A stretch of DNA of 64,000 bases from Bryobacterales bacterium (GCA_016713735.1 JADJOP010000032.1:248001-312000), one strand, 5' to 3'. Numbered from the stretch's first letter, positions 17,843 through 26,459 are shown. Notes: generated from the letters alone by a model not told the origin. Program-made: numbers and translations.

Positions 17843-17932
17843 TGGCGGAGAGAGAGGGATTCGAACCCTCGATACAGTTTCCCGTATACACGCTTTCCAA
17901 GCGTGCGCCTTCAACCACTCGGCCATCTCTCC
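17843..17932 (-). tRNA. tRNA-Ser (GGA), CCA encoded
   Basis: Read on the minus strand the gene begins GGAGAGATGGCCGAGTGG and ends with the acceptor partner CTCTCTCC, discriminator G and an encoded CCA. The anticodon loop CTTGGAAAG gives anticodon GGA, decoding UCC and UCU. A long variable arm (around GTATACGGGAAACTGTATC) marks it as a class II serine tRNA. The T-arm shows GGTTCGAATCC. Length without CCA is 87 bases. Confidence 0.96.
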
Positions 17933-17944
17933 GGGGAAGCACCC

Positions 17945-18000
17945 GTGGTGCGCCAACGCACCACGAAGGTTGCTTTGCGGCGGGTTACACCGCAAACCTT
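17945..18000. repeat. Two adjacent hairpins upstream of tRNA-Ser
   Basis: GTGGTGCG (17945-17952) pairs with CGCACCAC (17957-17964) around a CCAA loop. Directly beside it AAGGTT/TTTGCGG (17966-17980) pairs with CCGCAAA/CCTT (17990-18000). They lie between the minus-strand hypothetical gene and the tRNA 5' end. No U-run follows, so they may be a processing or partial termination structure rather than a classic terminator. Confidence 0.5.
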
Positions 18001-18039
18001 CAGTTTAGCGCACTACCGGCAACGAGGGCATCGCGCGCC

Positions 18040-18936
18040 TCACTTCGCCGCGTTCTTCATCAGCCAGTTGCGAATCTTCCAATACGACTCCGGGTCATAA
18101 CCCGTCCGCGGCTCCTTGCGCTCTTCGCACCACGCCTTGCCGTCGGTTGCCCCCAGCAGCGCCAGCAGACCGGTGACCACGAACTCCCGCCCCTGCACTT
18201 TCTCCACCATCCGCGCCCAACTCACGTCCTGCTGCGCATTGCGGAAGATCAACAGCCGCCCGTTGGGCGGCGAAGCTCCGTGCCGTTGCTTGGTTCCGCA
18301 GAGGTAGGTTTCCAGGTGCTCAAAGGCGGTCTCCGAGGCCGGCAGCCGCACATCGGCCAGCGCCGGCGAGATCGCATCAATTTTTGGCGAAACCAGCGAC
18401 CCAATGCGCACTTCCAGCGGATAAATGATCCACTGCTCCCCCGAGTTCAACTGCACCTCCAGCCGCACACGCCGGATCGGCGCCTGCGATGGCACATACA
18501 CATCCAGCCAGAACGACTGCACCGACTGCTCTTCCGGACCCAGCGCGAGGTCGGGAATCGAGCCCGTGTAGGGCGCCGCCACCTTCTCCAATCCATCCGG
18601 CACCCACGACTTGCCCACCTGCGTCCACCTCTCCCGGTACAGCGTCGACTGCAGGATGTTCTCAGGGTTCTCCCCAAGGAAAAGTGTGAACTTCTGCCCT
18701 CGCGGAGCGGAGACGACAACGCGGAAACTGGTGTAGCTCTGCCGTGCAAGTGCAGGCGACAGGATTTCCCGCGGGCGGCCCTCGCGGTCAGCCTCCACTG
18801 GCGCGCCATCTGGACCGATGCGGCGCAACTCGGAGTAGACGCGCACGTCGAGATGACCAGCAACGGCGGGCAGCATTGCGGCCGAAAGTAGAAACGGAAC
18901 CAGCATCAAGCGGAACCAGTCAGGTCTTGCGAACAC
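18040..18936 (-). CDS. Secreted protein of unknown function
   Basis: 298 residues, not recognised. An N-terminal hydrophobic run (about residues 8-27, LFLLSAAMLPAVAG-like) followed by a polar region indicates a signal peptide, so the protein is probably periplasmic. The mature part looks beta-rich and soluble, with segments such as SYTSFRVVVSAPRGQKFTLF and FWLDVYVPSQAPIRRVRLEV, resembling an immunoglobulin-like or jelly-roll fold. A C-terminal helical stretch with two cysteines ends in YWKIRNWLMKNAAK. The nearest genes are tRNA-Ser downstream and, divergently, a secreted glycosidase 87 bases upstream. No catalytic motif is evident. Confidence 0.65.
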   Translation of the reverse strand: MFARPDWFRLMLVPFLLSAAMLPAVAGHLDVRVYSELRRIGPDGAPVEADREGRPREILSPALARQSYTSFRVVVSAPRGQKFTLFLGENPENILQSTLYRERWTQVGKSWVPDGLEKVAAPYTGSIPDLALGPEEQSVQSFWLDVYVPSQAPIRRVRLEVQLNSGEQWIIYPLEVRIGSLVSPKIDAISPALADVRLPASETAFEHLETYLCGTKQRHGASPPNGRLLIFRNAQQDVSWARMVEKVQGREFVVTGLLALLGATDGKAWCEERKEPRTGYDPESYWKIRNWLMKNAAK

Positions 18937-19023
18937 TACGTGGTTGGCTGAGCGTGCGAGCCGATTGCCACTATACCGCGAAGCGCTGGCGCCGTGGGGA
19001 AGCCGGCGCTATGCTTGTCTCCG

Positions 19024-21279
19024 ATGCGAACCGCCCTCCTGCTGGCCTGCGCCTTCTCTTGCCTGACTCCGTCACTTTCGTTGGCCCAAACACCTCCTAC
19101 GCCCGAACCCGTGACGTTTGGCCCCGTGACGTTAGGCTACGACGCTGGCCTGCCGCAACTCCGCTTCGCCGCCGGTGAGATCCGCGCCGCGCTGGCCGCC
19201 CAAGGCGCGGCAGTGCGCGAGCTGCCGGTGGCCGAGGCTCTGCGCGTCCAGCGCGGCCGCCGCCTGATCCTTCAGGTCGACCCTCGTCCCGCCGAACAGG
19301 CCTACACGCTGCGCCGCCAGGGCGATCTCATCCTGGCCACCGGCAGCGATGCCAACGGCGCCCTCTACGCCGGCCTCGACCTCGCCGAGGCCATCCGCAC
19401 CGGTTCGCTCGGCCAGCTCCCCGCCGGCGAGCACAAACCACACATCGCCAAACGCGGCATCAAGTTCAACATCCCCCTCGACGCCCGCACGCCCAGCTAC
19501 TCCGACAACTCCGACTCGGCCCAGCAGAACATCCCCGAGATGTGGAGCTTCGACTTCTGGCGCACCTTCCTCGACAACATGGCCCGCCATCGCTACAACG
19601 TCCTCACGCTGTGGAGCCTCCACCCCTTCCCCTCCATCGTCCGCGTCCCGGAATACCCCGAAGTCGCCCTTGAAGACGTGAAGCGCTCCACCGTGAAGTT
19701 CGACGACACCTATTCGCACACCGGCACCGACATGGTGCGCCCCGAGTTGCTCGCCCACCTGGAAACCGTCCGCCGCATGACCATCGGCGACAAGATCCGC
19801 TTCTGGCGCGACGTCATGCAATACGCCCAGGAGCGCGGCATCGAGGTCTACTGGTTCACCTGGAATATCTTCACCTACGGCGCGGCCGGCAAACACGGCA
19901 TCACCCAGTCGCAGGACAACCCCATCACCATCGATTACTTCCGCAAGAGCGTGCGCGAAACCGTGCTCACCTATCCCCTGCTGGCCGGCATCGGCATCAC
20001 CGCCGGCGAACAGATGCAGGCCCGCACCGACGAGTTCTCCAAGGAAAAGTGGCTCTGGAAGACCTACGGCGAAGGCATCCGCGACGCCCTGAGCCTTCAG
20101 CCCGGCCGCCCCTTCCGCCTCATCCATCGCTATCACCAAACGGCGCAGAGCGAAATCCTACACGAGTTCCGCGAACTCCCCGCGCCAATGGACCTCAGCT
20201 TCAAATACGCCATCGCCCACATGTACTCGATGACGAACCCACCGTTCATTGAATCGGCGCTGCCCCACCTCGGTCCCGGCTCGACCTCGAAGCTGCGCTC
20301 CTGGCTCACCGTCCGCAACGACGACATCTACAGCTTCCGTTGGGCCGACCCCGAGTTTGCCCGCGAGTTCATCCGCAACATCCCCGGGCCGGATAAAGTG
20401 GCCGGATTCTACATGGGCCCGGACGGCTTCAACTGGGGGCGCGACTTCCTCAGCCGCGACGCCGCCGCACCACCCCAAACGGTGATCGAAAAGCAGTGGC
20501 TCAGCTTCCTCCTCTGGGGGCGGCTCAGCTACGATCCTGACCTCCCCGCCGCGCACATCGAACGCATCATCGGCGCACGCTTCCCCCAGGTTCCCGCGGC
20601 TGACCTGCTCTCCGTCTGGTCGCGCGCTTCCCAGGTCATCCCCGAAATCACCCGCTTCTCCTGGGGCGACATCGACCTGCGCTGGTTCCCCGAAGCCTCC
20701 CTCAGCCACCGCCGCTACAAAGGCTTCTACACCGTGCGCCATTTCATCGAAGGCGAGACCATGCCCGGCAGCGGGAACCTCGACATCCTCACCTGGCGCT
20801 CCCGACTGCTGGCGCGCGAGCCGATGAACGGCAAGACGCCGCTCGAAGTGACCGCGGCGCTCAAAGCCGACGCCGATGCCGTCCTGCCGCGCTTGGGCGC
20901 ATTGCGGCGCGCCGCCGGTTCCCATCAGGAACTGCTGCTCACCCTCGGCGACCTGGAGGCCATGTCCCACCTCGGCAACTACTACGCCGAGAAGATCCTC
21001 GGCGCGGCCGACCTGGCGCTGTTCGATAAAACCGCCAAACCCGAACAGCAGGCCTCCGCCATCGCCCACCTCCAGGCCGCGCACGAACACTGGCGCCGCT
21101 ACGCCGCCATCTACTCCCAGCAGTACAAGCCGCAGTTGCTCAACCGCGTCGGCTACGTCGACATCCCCGCCCTTCTCGAAAAAACCGCCGCCGACATCGC
21201 CATGGCCCAATCCTGGAAGCCTGGCACGGTTCCCGACGGGCCCCGCAAGCGCGGCGGCGACAGGCCGTTCCGGCCGTAA
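19024..21279 (+). CDS. Secreted glycoside hydrolase, GH67/GH20-like architecture
   Basis: 751 residues from the ATG opening MRTALLLACAFSCLTPSLSLAQ, a Sec signal. Residues about 25-135 match the small alpha/beta domain that precedes the barrel in GH20 and GH67 enzymes (ALAAQGAAVRELPVAEAL, GDLILATGSDANGALYAGLD). From about 145 a TIM barrel begins with RGIKFNIPLDARTPSYSDN, then ARHRYNVLTLWSLHPFPS and YPLLAGIGITAGEQMQARTDE, where Glu or Asp of GITAGEQ could be catalytic. GH67 enzymes remove 4-O-methylglucuronic acid from xylan, GH20 removes hexosamine; which applies is not clear, and a newer family is possible. The C-terminal 150 residues are helical. The uronate reading would fit its pectin/uronate neighbours. 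Confidence 0.6.
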   Translation: MRTALLLACAFSCLTPSLSLAQTPPTPEPVTFGPVTLGYDAGLPQLRFAAGEIRAALAAQGAAVRELPVAEALRVQRGRRLILQVDPRPAEQAYTLRRQGDLILATGSDANGALYAGLDLAEAIRTGSLGQLPAGEHKPHIAKRGIKFNIPLDARTPSYSDNSDSAQQNIPEMWSFDFWRTFLDNMARHRYNVLTLWSLHPFPSIVRVPEYPEVALEDVKRSTVKFDDTYSHTGTDMVRPELLAHLETVRRMTIGDKIRFWRDVMQYAQERGIEVYWFTWNIFTYGAAGKHGITQSQDNPITIDYFRKSVRETVLTYPLLAGIGITAGEQMQARTDEFSKEKWLWKTYGEGIRDALSLQPGRPFRLIHRYHQTAQSEILHEFRELPAPMDLSFKYAIAHMYSMTNPPFIESALPHLGPGSTSKLRSWLTVRNDDIYSFRWADPEFAREFIRNIPGPDKVAGFYMGPDGFNWGRDFLSRDAAAPPQTVIEKQWLSFLLWGRLSYDPDLPAAHIERIIGARFPQVPAADLLSVWSRASQVIPEITRFSWGDIDLRWFPEASLSHRRYKGFYTVRHFIEGETMPGSGNLDILTWRSRLLAREPMNGKTPLEVTAALKADADAVLPRLGALRRAAGSHQELLLTLGDLEAMSHLGNYYAEKILGAADLALFDKTAKPEQQASAIAHLQAAHEHWRRYAAIYSQQYKPQLLNRVGYVDIPALLEKTAADIAMAQSWKPGTVPDGPRKRGGDRPFRP

Positions 21280-21333
21280 CGCTTCCCCCCGAAGCCTCAT
21301 TCGATTACACTCGACCTCATCAGGAGGTGCGCG

Positions 21334-22326
21334 TTGAGGCTCTTCCTCGTCCTGCTGCTGTCCGCCCTGCCCACACTGGCCGCACATGTCGAGCCCAGTC
21401 CGGTGGAGATCGTCCATCCTGTCTATTCGCCCGAAGCCCGGCTGGCCGAATTGGAGGGAGTCGTCCTGCTCGGCGCGCGCATCGGCGCCGACGGTCTCGC
21501 CCGCGACATCCGCGTCAATCGCCCGCTCGGCTTCGGCCTCGATGAGCGTGCCGTGGAGGCGCTCCAGCTGTGGCGCTTCAAGCCCGCCCTGCGCGACGGT
21601 TCGCCGGTGGAAGCGTACGTCCAGGTGCCCATCCCCTTTTTGATCGCGGACAAAGCCTCCCGCTGGCATCTCTTGCGCCTCGACTTCCAATCGCCCCAAG
21701 ACGCCACGCCGCCACGCCTTCTGTCCACCAGCTTCCCCCCCGGCGCAGGCATCTCCGCTGGCGCCGTTGAGCACGCCAGTCTTGTCCTGGCCATGAATCG
21801 TTGCGCGAAGGTGACCCTTTCCTTCGACATCGGGCGCGGCGGCGCCCCGGCCAACATCCTCGTCGAGGAGTCCAGCGATAAGATCTGGGGCCAAGAGGCG
21901 GCAGCCGTGGTCGAGAGTTGGCGCTTCGCGCCCGCTACGTTCGACGGCGCCGCCGAGCCCACCCGCGCCACCGTCACGCTCGCCTGGGGACGCAAGTCGC
22001 TCGATGCGGAAAGCGCCGCCGCGTTGTACAACGGAAACCCAGCCGAAGGGGCCTCAGCCCCCGTCCTGGGGGAATACACCGATGAGGCGTTCCGTTTGGG
22101 CATCGAGGGAGTCGTCACCGTCGCCTTCCGCCTCGGCGACGGCGGCAAACCGGGCGCACTACGTGTCGTCCAAGGGCTCGGCCATGGCCTCGATGAGAAG
22201 GCCCTCGAGGCCGTTTCCCGAATCACTCTCCGGTTCAGCGGACAGGATCTCATCCCCGCCGGTAGCGATCACACGATCGGGGTCCGCTTCCAAATCCATG
22301 AGGTCCCCCTGCCGGCGCGAAGGTAG
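21334..22326 (+). CDS. Triple TonB C-terminal-domain secreted protein
   Basis: 330 residues from a TTG start 6 bases after an AGGAGG site. A signal peptide (LFLVLLLSALPTLAAH) is followed by three tandem TonB_C-like modules: about 20-110 (VHPVYSPEARLAELEGVVLLGARIG, ALQLWRFKPAL), about 150-230 (VVESWRFAPATF) and about 240-325 (EGVVTVAFRLGDGGKPG, VSRITLRFSG). There is no transmembrane anchor or proline-rich spacer, so it cannot act as a normal energy transducer for outer-membrane receptors. Similar periplasmic repeats occur in Acidobacteria with unknown roles, perhaps binding outer-membrane proteins. It sits between the glycosidase and the MATE exporter on the same strand. Confidence 0.78.
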   Translation: MRLFLVLLLSALPTLAAHVEPSPVEIVHPVYSPEARLAELEGVVLLGARIGADGLARDIRVNRPLGFGLDERAVEALQLWRFKPALRDGSPVEAYVQVPIPFLIADKASRWHLLRLDFQSPQDATPPRLLSTSFPPGAGISAGAVEHASLVLAMNRCAKVTLSFDIGRGGAPANILVEESSDKIWGQEAAAVVESWRFAPATFDGAAEPTRATVTLAWGRKSLDAESAAALYNGNPAEGASAPVLGEYTDEAFRLGIEGVVTVAFRLGDGGKPGALRVVQGLGHGLDEKALEAVSRITLRFSGQDLIPAGSDHTIGVRFQIHEVPLPARR

Positions 22327-22374
22327 GCCCACGAAGAGCCAGGGCTTTCCCCCCTCGCGCGCTACCCTGGAGGG

Positions 22375-23745
22375 ATGCTTCATTGGGGCGAGATGCGCCA
22401 GGAGCTTCCGCCGCTCATCAAGCTCGCCGCACCCATCGTCCTGGCCGAACTCGGCTGGATGACGATGGGCGTCGTCGACACCCTCATGGTCGGCCGCCTC
22501 GGCGCGGCGCCGCTCGGGGGCGTGGCCATTGGCTCCGTCTTCTTCTACGCCGTGGCGGTCTTCGGCATGGGCGTTCTGCTCGGTCTCGACACCCTGGTTT
22601 CGCAGGCCTTTGGTGCCAGGCGCATCGATGAATGCCACCATTCCCTCATCAGCGGCCTCTGGCTTGCGGCCCTGCTCACCCCGCCGCTCATGGCGATCGT
22701 CTGGCTCGGCATGCACCCGCTCCGTTGGCTCGGCGTCCAGCACGAGTTGCTCGTCCAGGCCGAACCCTACGTGGAAGCCATCGTGTGGAGCCTGCCCCCC
22801 CTGCTCGTCTACGCCGCGCTGCGGCGCTACCTGCAGGGGATGAACCTCACCACGCCGATTGGCTTCGCCCTGCTCTCGGCCAACCTGGTGAATGCGGCTG
22901 CCAACTACGCCCTCGTCTTCGGAAATTGGGGCATGCCCGCCTTGGGCGCCTCCGGGGCCGGCTGGGCCACCACGATTTCCCGCGTGTACATGGTGAGCGT
23001 ATTGGCCGCCTACGCCCTCTGGTGGGACCGCCGCCACGACGCCGGGCTCCGCCGCGCCTCGCTCGCACTCGACTGGAAGCGCATTGCCGATCTCTGGCGC
23101 CTCGGCCTGCCCGCCTCAGCCCAGATCACCCTCGAGGTCGGCGTCTTCGCCCTCGTCGGCGCGCTCATCGGCCGCTTCCCGCCTCAATACATCGCCGCCC
23201 ACCAGATCGCCATGAACGCCGCCAGCATGACCTTCATGGTTCCGCTCGGCCTCGGCTCGGCCGCCGCCGTCCGCGTCGGCCACGCCGTCGGCCGCGGCGA
23301 CGCACCCGGTGCCTCCCGCGCCGGTTGGACCGCAATCGCCCTCGGCGGCGCCTTCATGGCCTCGGCCGGGGTCTGCTTCATCGCCTTCCCGCGCGCCTTC
23401 GCCCGCGCCTTCACCACCGACCAGGCCGTCATCGAAACCGTCGTCTCTCTGCTCTGGATCGCCGCGTTCTTCCAGTTCTTCGACGGCCTCCAGGGTGTCA
23501 CCACCGGAGCCCTGCGCGGCCTCGGCGACACACGCACCGCCGCCATTACGCACATGGTGGCTTACTGGATCATCGGCTTTCCCGTCGGTTGCTGGCTGGC
23601 GTTCTGGAAAGGCTGGTACGCCGCCGGCATGTGGACCGGCCTCTGCATCGCCCTCATCACCATCGGCATCGTCCTGGTGGCCATGTGGCGCCGCCGCACC
23701 CACGAGCTGAAATTGGAACCCGCCGTCAGCTCTTCCGCCGCTTAA
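22375..23745 (+). CDS. MATE family multidrug/toxin efflux transporter
   Basis: 456 residues with twelve predicted membrane spans. The opening KLAAPIVLAELGWMTMGVVDTLMVGRLG is the MATE N-terminal signature; its internal repeat resumes near residue 240 with LWRLGLPASAQITLEVG. GLDTLVSQAFGARR and QGVTTGALRGLGDTRTAA are the conserved loop segments. Members export cationic drugs or metabolites using a proton or sodium gradient. A second ATG at 22393 is a possible start because the first ATG follows its GGAGG too closely. The last 20 bases overlap the convergent small membrane-protein gene. Confidence 0.92.
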   Translation: MLHWGEMRQELPPLIKLAAPIVLAELGWMTMGVVDTLMVGRLGAAPLGGVAIGSVFFYAVAVFGMGVLLGLDTLVSQAFGARRIDECHHSLISGLWLAALLTPPLMAIVWLGMHPLRWLGVQHELLVQAEPYVEAIVWSLPPLLVYAALRRYLQGMNLTTPIGFALLSANLVNAAANYALVFGNWGMPALGASGAGWATTISRVYMVSVLAAYALWWDRRHDAGLRRASLALDWKRIADLWRLGLPASAQITLEVGVFALVGALIGRFPPQYIAAHQIAMNAASMTFMVPLGLGSAAAVRVGHAVGRGDAPGASRAGWTAIALGGAFMASAGVCFIAFPRAFARAFTTDQAVIETVVSLLWIAAFFQFFDGLQGVTTGALRGLGDTRTAAITHMVAYWIIGFPVGCWLAFWKGWYAAGMWTGLCIALITIGIVLVAMWRRRTHELKLEPAVSSSAA

Positions 23746-23941
23746 AGAGCGCCGAAGGGTCCTTGAAGATCGTCGTCACCAGCACCAGGAACAGCAACCC
23801 CAGCGCCGCAAACGTCGCCAGCGTCCCGATCACCAGATAGTCGGTCTCCTTGCGCGGTCCCGGCATCACCCGCATCAGAATCGCCACCACCGCAACAAAC
23901 GTCAGCACCATGCCCGCGCCAAGGGGCAGCACTTTTCGCAT
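23726..23941 (-). CDS. Small two-span membrane protein
   Basis: 71 residues from an ATG with a GGAGGAG ribosome site. Two hydrophobic segments (about 4-24 and 37-60) are separated by a polar MPGPRKETDYL loop, and the C-terminus is basic (FKRRKS), so both ends probably face the cytoplasm. No family recognised. It lies 34 bases downstream of the ferredoxin reductase gene on the same strand and may be the last gene of that operon. Its 3' end overlaps the MATE gene by 20 bases. Confidence 0.65.
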   Translation of the reverse strand: MRKVLPLGAGMVLTFVAVVAILMRVMPGPRKETDYLVIGTLATFAALGLLFLVLVTTIFKDPSALFKRRKS

Positions 23942-23975
23942 TCCAACTCCTCCGCACGGCCAGAGCCCCAGCGCC

Positions 23976-24665
23976 CTAGTCGTACTTCTCATACACGATC
24001 TGCTTGCGATCGAGGCCGAGCGCCTTTCCAAGCGCCCTCACCTCATCCACCATCGCCTTCAGACCGCAGACGAACACGTCCGCATCCAGGCTTCCGCCCA
24101 GAGCCTCCGCCAGGCTCGCCTGCACATAGCCTCGCCGCCCTGTCCACGTCTCGCCCGCACGGCTCAACGTAGGCCAGAACCGGAACCGGCCATGCCTCCG
24201 TTCCCAATTCTCCCATTCATCGCGATACAGAATCGACTCCTCGCGCCGCGTGCCAAACAGCAGCGTCACCGTATGCGAGTCCGCCGCCGCCAGCAGCGAG
24301 GGCAACATCGCTCGGAAGGGCGCTATGCCTGTCCCGGTGGCCACAAGCACCGTCGTCCGCACCGCCGGCCTCGGCACGAAGTAGCCGACCGGACCCGTCA
24401 ACTCCACCGCGTCGCCCGGCGCCAGCGTGAACAGGTGAGGCGAGAACAGCCCGCCTTCCACACGGTTCAAACACAGCTCGATGCGATTCCCCGCCGGCGC
24501 CGCGGCCAGCGAATAGGCCCGCGTGATCTGCTTCCCGCCGAGCTGGCCGTGAAGGGACACGAACTGGCCGGGTGTGAATTCGAACCGCTCCACCCCTTCC
24601 AGCTCGAACACAAAGTGGCGCACGTCAGCCGCCAGATCGCGCGTCTCCCGCAGCACGGCTTTCAT
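23976..24665 (-). CDS. Ferredoxin/flavodoxin-NADP reductase family protein
   Basis: 229 residues. The FAD-binding barrel carries RAYSLAAAP (the RxYS flavin motif) and GGLFSPHLF. The NAD(P) domain begins TTVLVATGTGIAPFRAML, the GTGIAP nucleotide loop, and ends with DVFVCGLKAMVDEV and a C-terminal aromatic (YEKYD), as in plant-type and bacterial FNRs. It moves electrons between NAD(P)H and a ferredoxin or flavodoxin. The start overlaps the end of the CbiX gene (24662-24665), which in turn overlaps the CBS gene, so the three form an operon. The 2Fe-2S ferredoxin at 26070 and the RACo protein are possible electron partners; that is inference. Confidence 0.85.
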   Translation of the reverse strand: MKAVLRETRDLAADVRHFVFELEGVERFEFTPGQFVSLHGQLGGKQITRAYSLAAAPAGNRIELCLNRVEGGLFSPHLFTLAPGDAVELTGPVGYFVPRPAVRTTVLVATGTGIAPFRAMLPSLLAAADSHTVTLLFGTRREESILYRDEWENWERRHGRFRFWPTLSRAGETWTGRRGYVQASLAEALGGSLDADVFVCGLKAMVDEVRALGKALGLDRKQIVYEKYD

Positions 24666-25063
24666 GGCGCCCCGGCTCCCGCCTCCAGCGCCTGCCGCGC
24701 GCGGTCGAGCAGCACCGCCATCAGTCCTGGATGGCCATCCAGCGGCGGGGCGACGCGGATGCGAACGCCTGGCAGCTCGCGTTCCACCGCAGCCACCATC
24801 TCCGGCAGGTCGCGCTTCAAATGGATGCCCAGCGTGAGGAAGTAAGGCAGCACGTGAATATCGCGTACACCGCGCCCGGCCAGCAGCTGGACGGCTCCGG
24901 CCAGATCAGGCTTCCCTTTTTCGAGAAAAGCCGGCTCCACCGCGGCGTAGCCGCCTTCGCGCGCGAAATCAGCCGCCACCCGGCGCACCGCCTCATTGGC
25001 CGGTTCCACGCTCGAGCCGTGGGCGAAAATTACGATCCCAGTCTGCTGTGTCGTGTCGATCAA
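24662..25063 (-). CDS. CbiX-type sirohydrochlorin chelatase
   Basis: 133 residues, single-domain (CbiX-S size). It opens GIVIFAHGSSVEPANEAV with the catalytic His in AHGS, and carries YFLTLGIHLKRDLPEMV with the second metal-channel His. Such proteins insert cobalt into sirohydrochlorin for cobalamin, or iron (SirB-like) for siroheme. No other cobalamin or siroheme synthesis gene is in the window, so the metal is open, although a B12-using module lies 9 kb away. It is translationally coupled at both ends: its start overlaps the CBS gene stop, its stop overlaps the FNR start. Confidence 0.87.
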   Translation of the reverse strand: MIDTTQQTGIVIFAHGSSVEPANEAVRRVAADFAREGGYAAVEPAFLEKGKPDLAGAVQLLAGRGVRDIHVLPYFLTLGIHLKRDLPEMVAAVERELPGVRIRVAPPLDGHPGLMAVLLDRARQALEAGAGAP

Positions 25064-25485
25064 GCGCTCTGGATATAGCTTCGCATATGCTCCAGTTCGC
25101 TCGTCTTCTCCTCAAGCTGCAGCCGCATGAGGTCGCGCATGGAAACCATGCCCAATACCCGGCCCCCGTCGATCACGGGCAGGTGCCGGCAGCCGACATG
25201 CTCCATGTGCGACATCGCCGCATCGGTGGTGTCCGACGGTCCGGCCGTAGCCAGCTCTCGCGTCATCACCTCATCGATCTTGGTTGTGTGAAGGTCGCGG
25301 CCGGGTCGGACGACCCTCGTCATTAAGTCGCGCTCGCTGAACAGCCCGCGCAACTCGCCGCGTTCTAAAACCAGAATGGCGCCCACGTTCAGCGCGGCCA
25401 TGGTTTCCACAACCTCGGCTACGCTGAATCCCGTTTCGACCGAAAACATGGGCCGGTCGGCCAGCAGTTGAATCAATGTCTGCAT
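25060..25485 (-). CDS. Two-CBS-domain regulatory protein
   Basis: 141 residues from the ATG after an AGGAAGG site; a longer in-frame start at 25524 is possible. Two CBS repeats fill the protein: PMFSVETGFSVAEVVETMAA through LRGLFSERDLMTRV, then VMTRELATAGPSDTTDAAM through VLGMVSMRDLMRL. The SERDL and SMRDL ends are the adenosyl-ligand corners. A helical C-terminal tail may dimerise. Stand-alone CBS proteins sense AMP, ATP or AdoMet and act on unknown partners. It heads the operon with CbiX and FNR. Confidence 0.88.
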   Translation of the reverse strand: MQTLIQLLADRPMFSVETGFSVAEVVETMAALNVGAILVLERGELRGLFSERDLMTRVVRPGRDLHTTKIDEVMTRELATAGPSDTTDAAMSHMEHVGCRHLPVIDGGRVLGMVSMRDLMRLQLEEKTSELEHMRSYIQSA

Positions 25486-25608
25486 TCCCGCCTTCCTTGC
25501 ATCGAAGGTCAAGGAGCCATTCACGCGGAATCGCTCCGTCGAGTGCGGGAATTCTTATCACACTCGAGCGCCGGAGGGAAGGGGAGGGCCTCGATTTGTT
25601 CCGGCCGC

Positions 25609-26007
25609 TCAGCCTAGCCGCTCGCGCCGCCGACGCCGCCGGGCTTCTTCCAGAGCGTCGCCAAACGGAGCCCGCCGCCGCTCCGCCCGCCGCACCTGCG
25701 CCTCGTCCATCCCGAAATAGTGGGCCACTTCGTGCCACACCGTGTCGCCCACAATCCGCTCCAGCTCCACTTCATCGCGTGCCATGCGCTCATGCGGCCC
25801 CTGGTAAATCGTGATCGTGTCCGGCATCCCAAACGGATCGCTCACGCTCCGCATCGGCAGCGGGCGGCCGTGATACAGCCCCAGCAGGCCCGGGTGCGGC
25901 GGTTCGGCCTCCACCACAATCGCCAGGTTCGCCATACGGTCGCGAAATTGGCGCGGAATCGCCGCAACGGCCCGTTCCACGAGTTGGTCGAAGTCGCGGC
26001 TACGCAT
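25609..26007 (-). CDS. MMP-like zinc peptidase domain protein (DUF1025)
   Basis: 132 residues, cytoplasmic with no signal. The zinc motif is in DTVWHEVAHYFGMDE (HEVAHYFG, with the following Asp-Glu), the mark of the small minimal-metzincin family PF06262. Before it stand TITIYQGPHERMARD and the GLYHGRPL loop usual for this family. A strongly basic C-terminal tail (ARRRRRRERLG) could bind nucleic acid or a membrane. The physiological substrate of the family is not known. It is divergent from the 2Fe-2S ferredoxin gene. Confidence 0.88.
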   Translation of the reverse strand: MRSRDFDQLVERAVAAIPRQFRDRMANLAIVVEAEPPHPGLLGLYHGRPLPMRSVSDPFGMPDTITIYQGPHERMARDEVELERIVGDTVWHEVAHYFGMDEAQVRRAERRRAPFGDALEEARRRRRRERLG

Positions 26008-26069
26008 CCATATCCATTATCCTGGAGAGAAGCGCGCGCCTGTTGCGGCGCGGGCCTTCTCATCACTCC

Positions 26070-26459
26070 ATGAAACAAGACAGCAGCGCGGAGAAGTTGC
26101 GCACGGCCGCGCACAATCTCGGCATCGGCCGCATTGGCCGCCATATTTTCCTGTGCGCCGATCAGACCAAGCCCAAATGCTGCGATCAGCAGGCGGGCCT
26201 GGAATCTTGGGATTACCTCAAGAAGCGCCTGAAGAAATTGGGCCTCACAGACGCCGATCCCTGCGTCTTCCGCACTAAGGCCAACTGCCTGCGCGTGTGC
26301 GAACGGGGTCCGATAGCCCTCGTCTATCCCGAAGGCGTCTGGTATCACTCGGCCACGCCCGAAGTGCTGGAGCGCATCATTCAGGAGCACCTCATCGGCG
26401 GGCGCATTGTCGAAGAGTTCGCCTTCGCCACCAACCCCCTGCCGGAGCAGGAACAGTGA
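26070..26459 (+). CDS. Thioredoxin-like [2Fe-2S] ferredoxin
   Basis: 129 residues. The fold is that of the NuoE-type thioredoxin-like ferredoxins: IGRHIFLCADQTKPKCCDQQ gives the first cysteine pair, and VFRTKANCLRVCERGPIALVYPEG the second. YHSATPEVLERIIQEHLIGG is the typical C-terminal helix. These soluble carriers donate single electrons; the partner is unknown, but the FNR homologue at 23976 is close. Its TGA overlaps the GTG start of cmk (GTGA), and cmk overlaps lysC the same way, so the three genes are translated as one unit. Confidence 0.88.
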   Translation: MKQDSSAEKLRTAAHNLGIGRIGRHIFLCADQTKPKCCDQQAGLESWDYLKKRLKKLGLTDADPCVFRTKANCLRVCERGPIALVYPEGVWYHSATPEVLERIIQEHLIGGRIVEEFAFATNPLPEQEQ

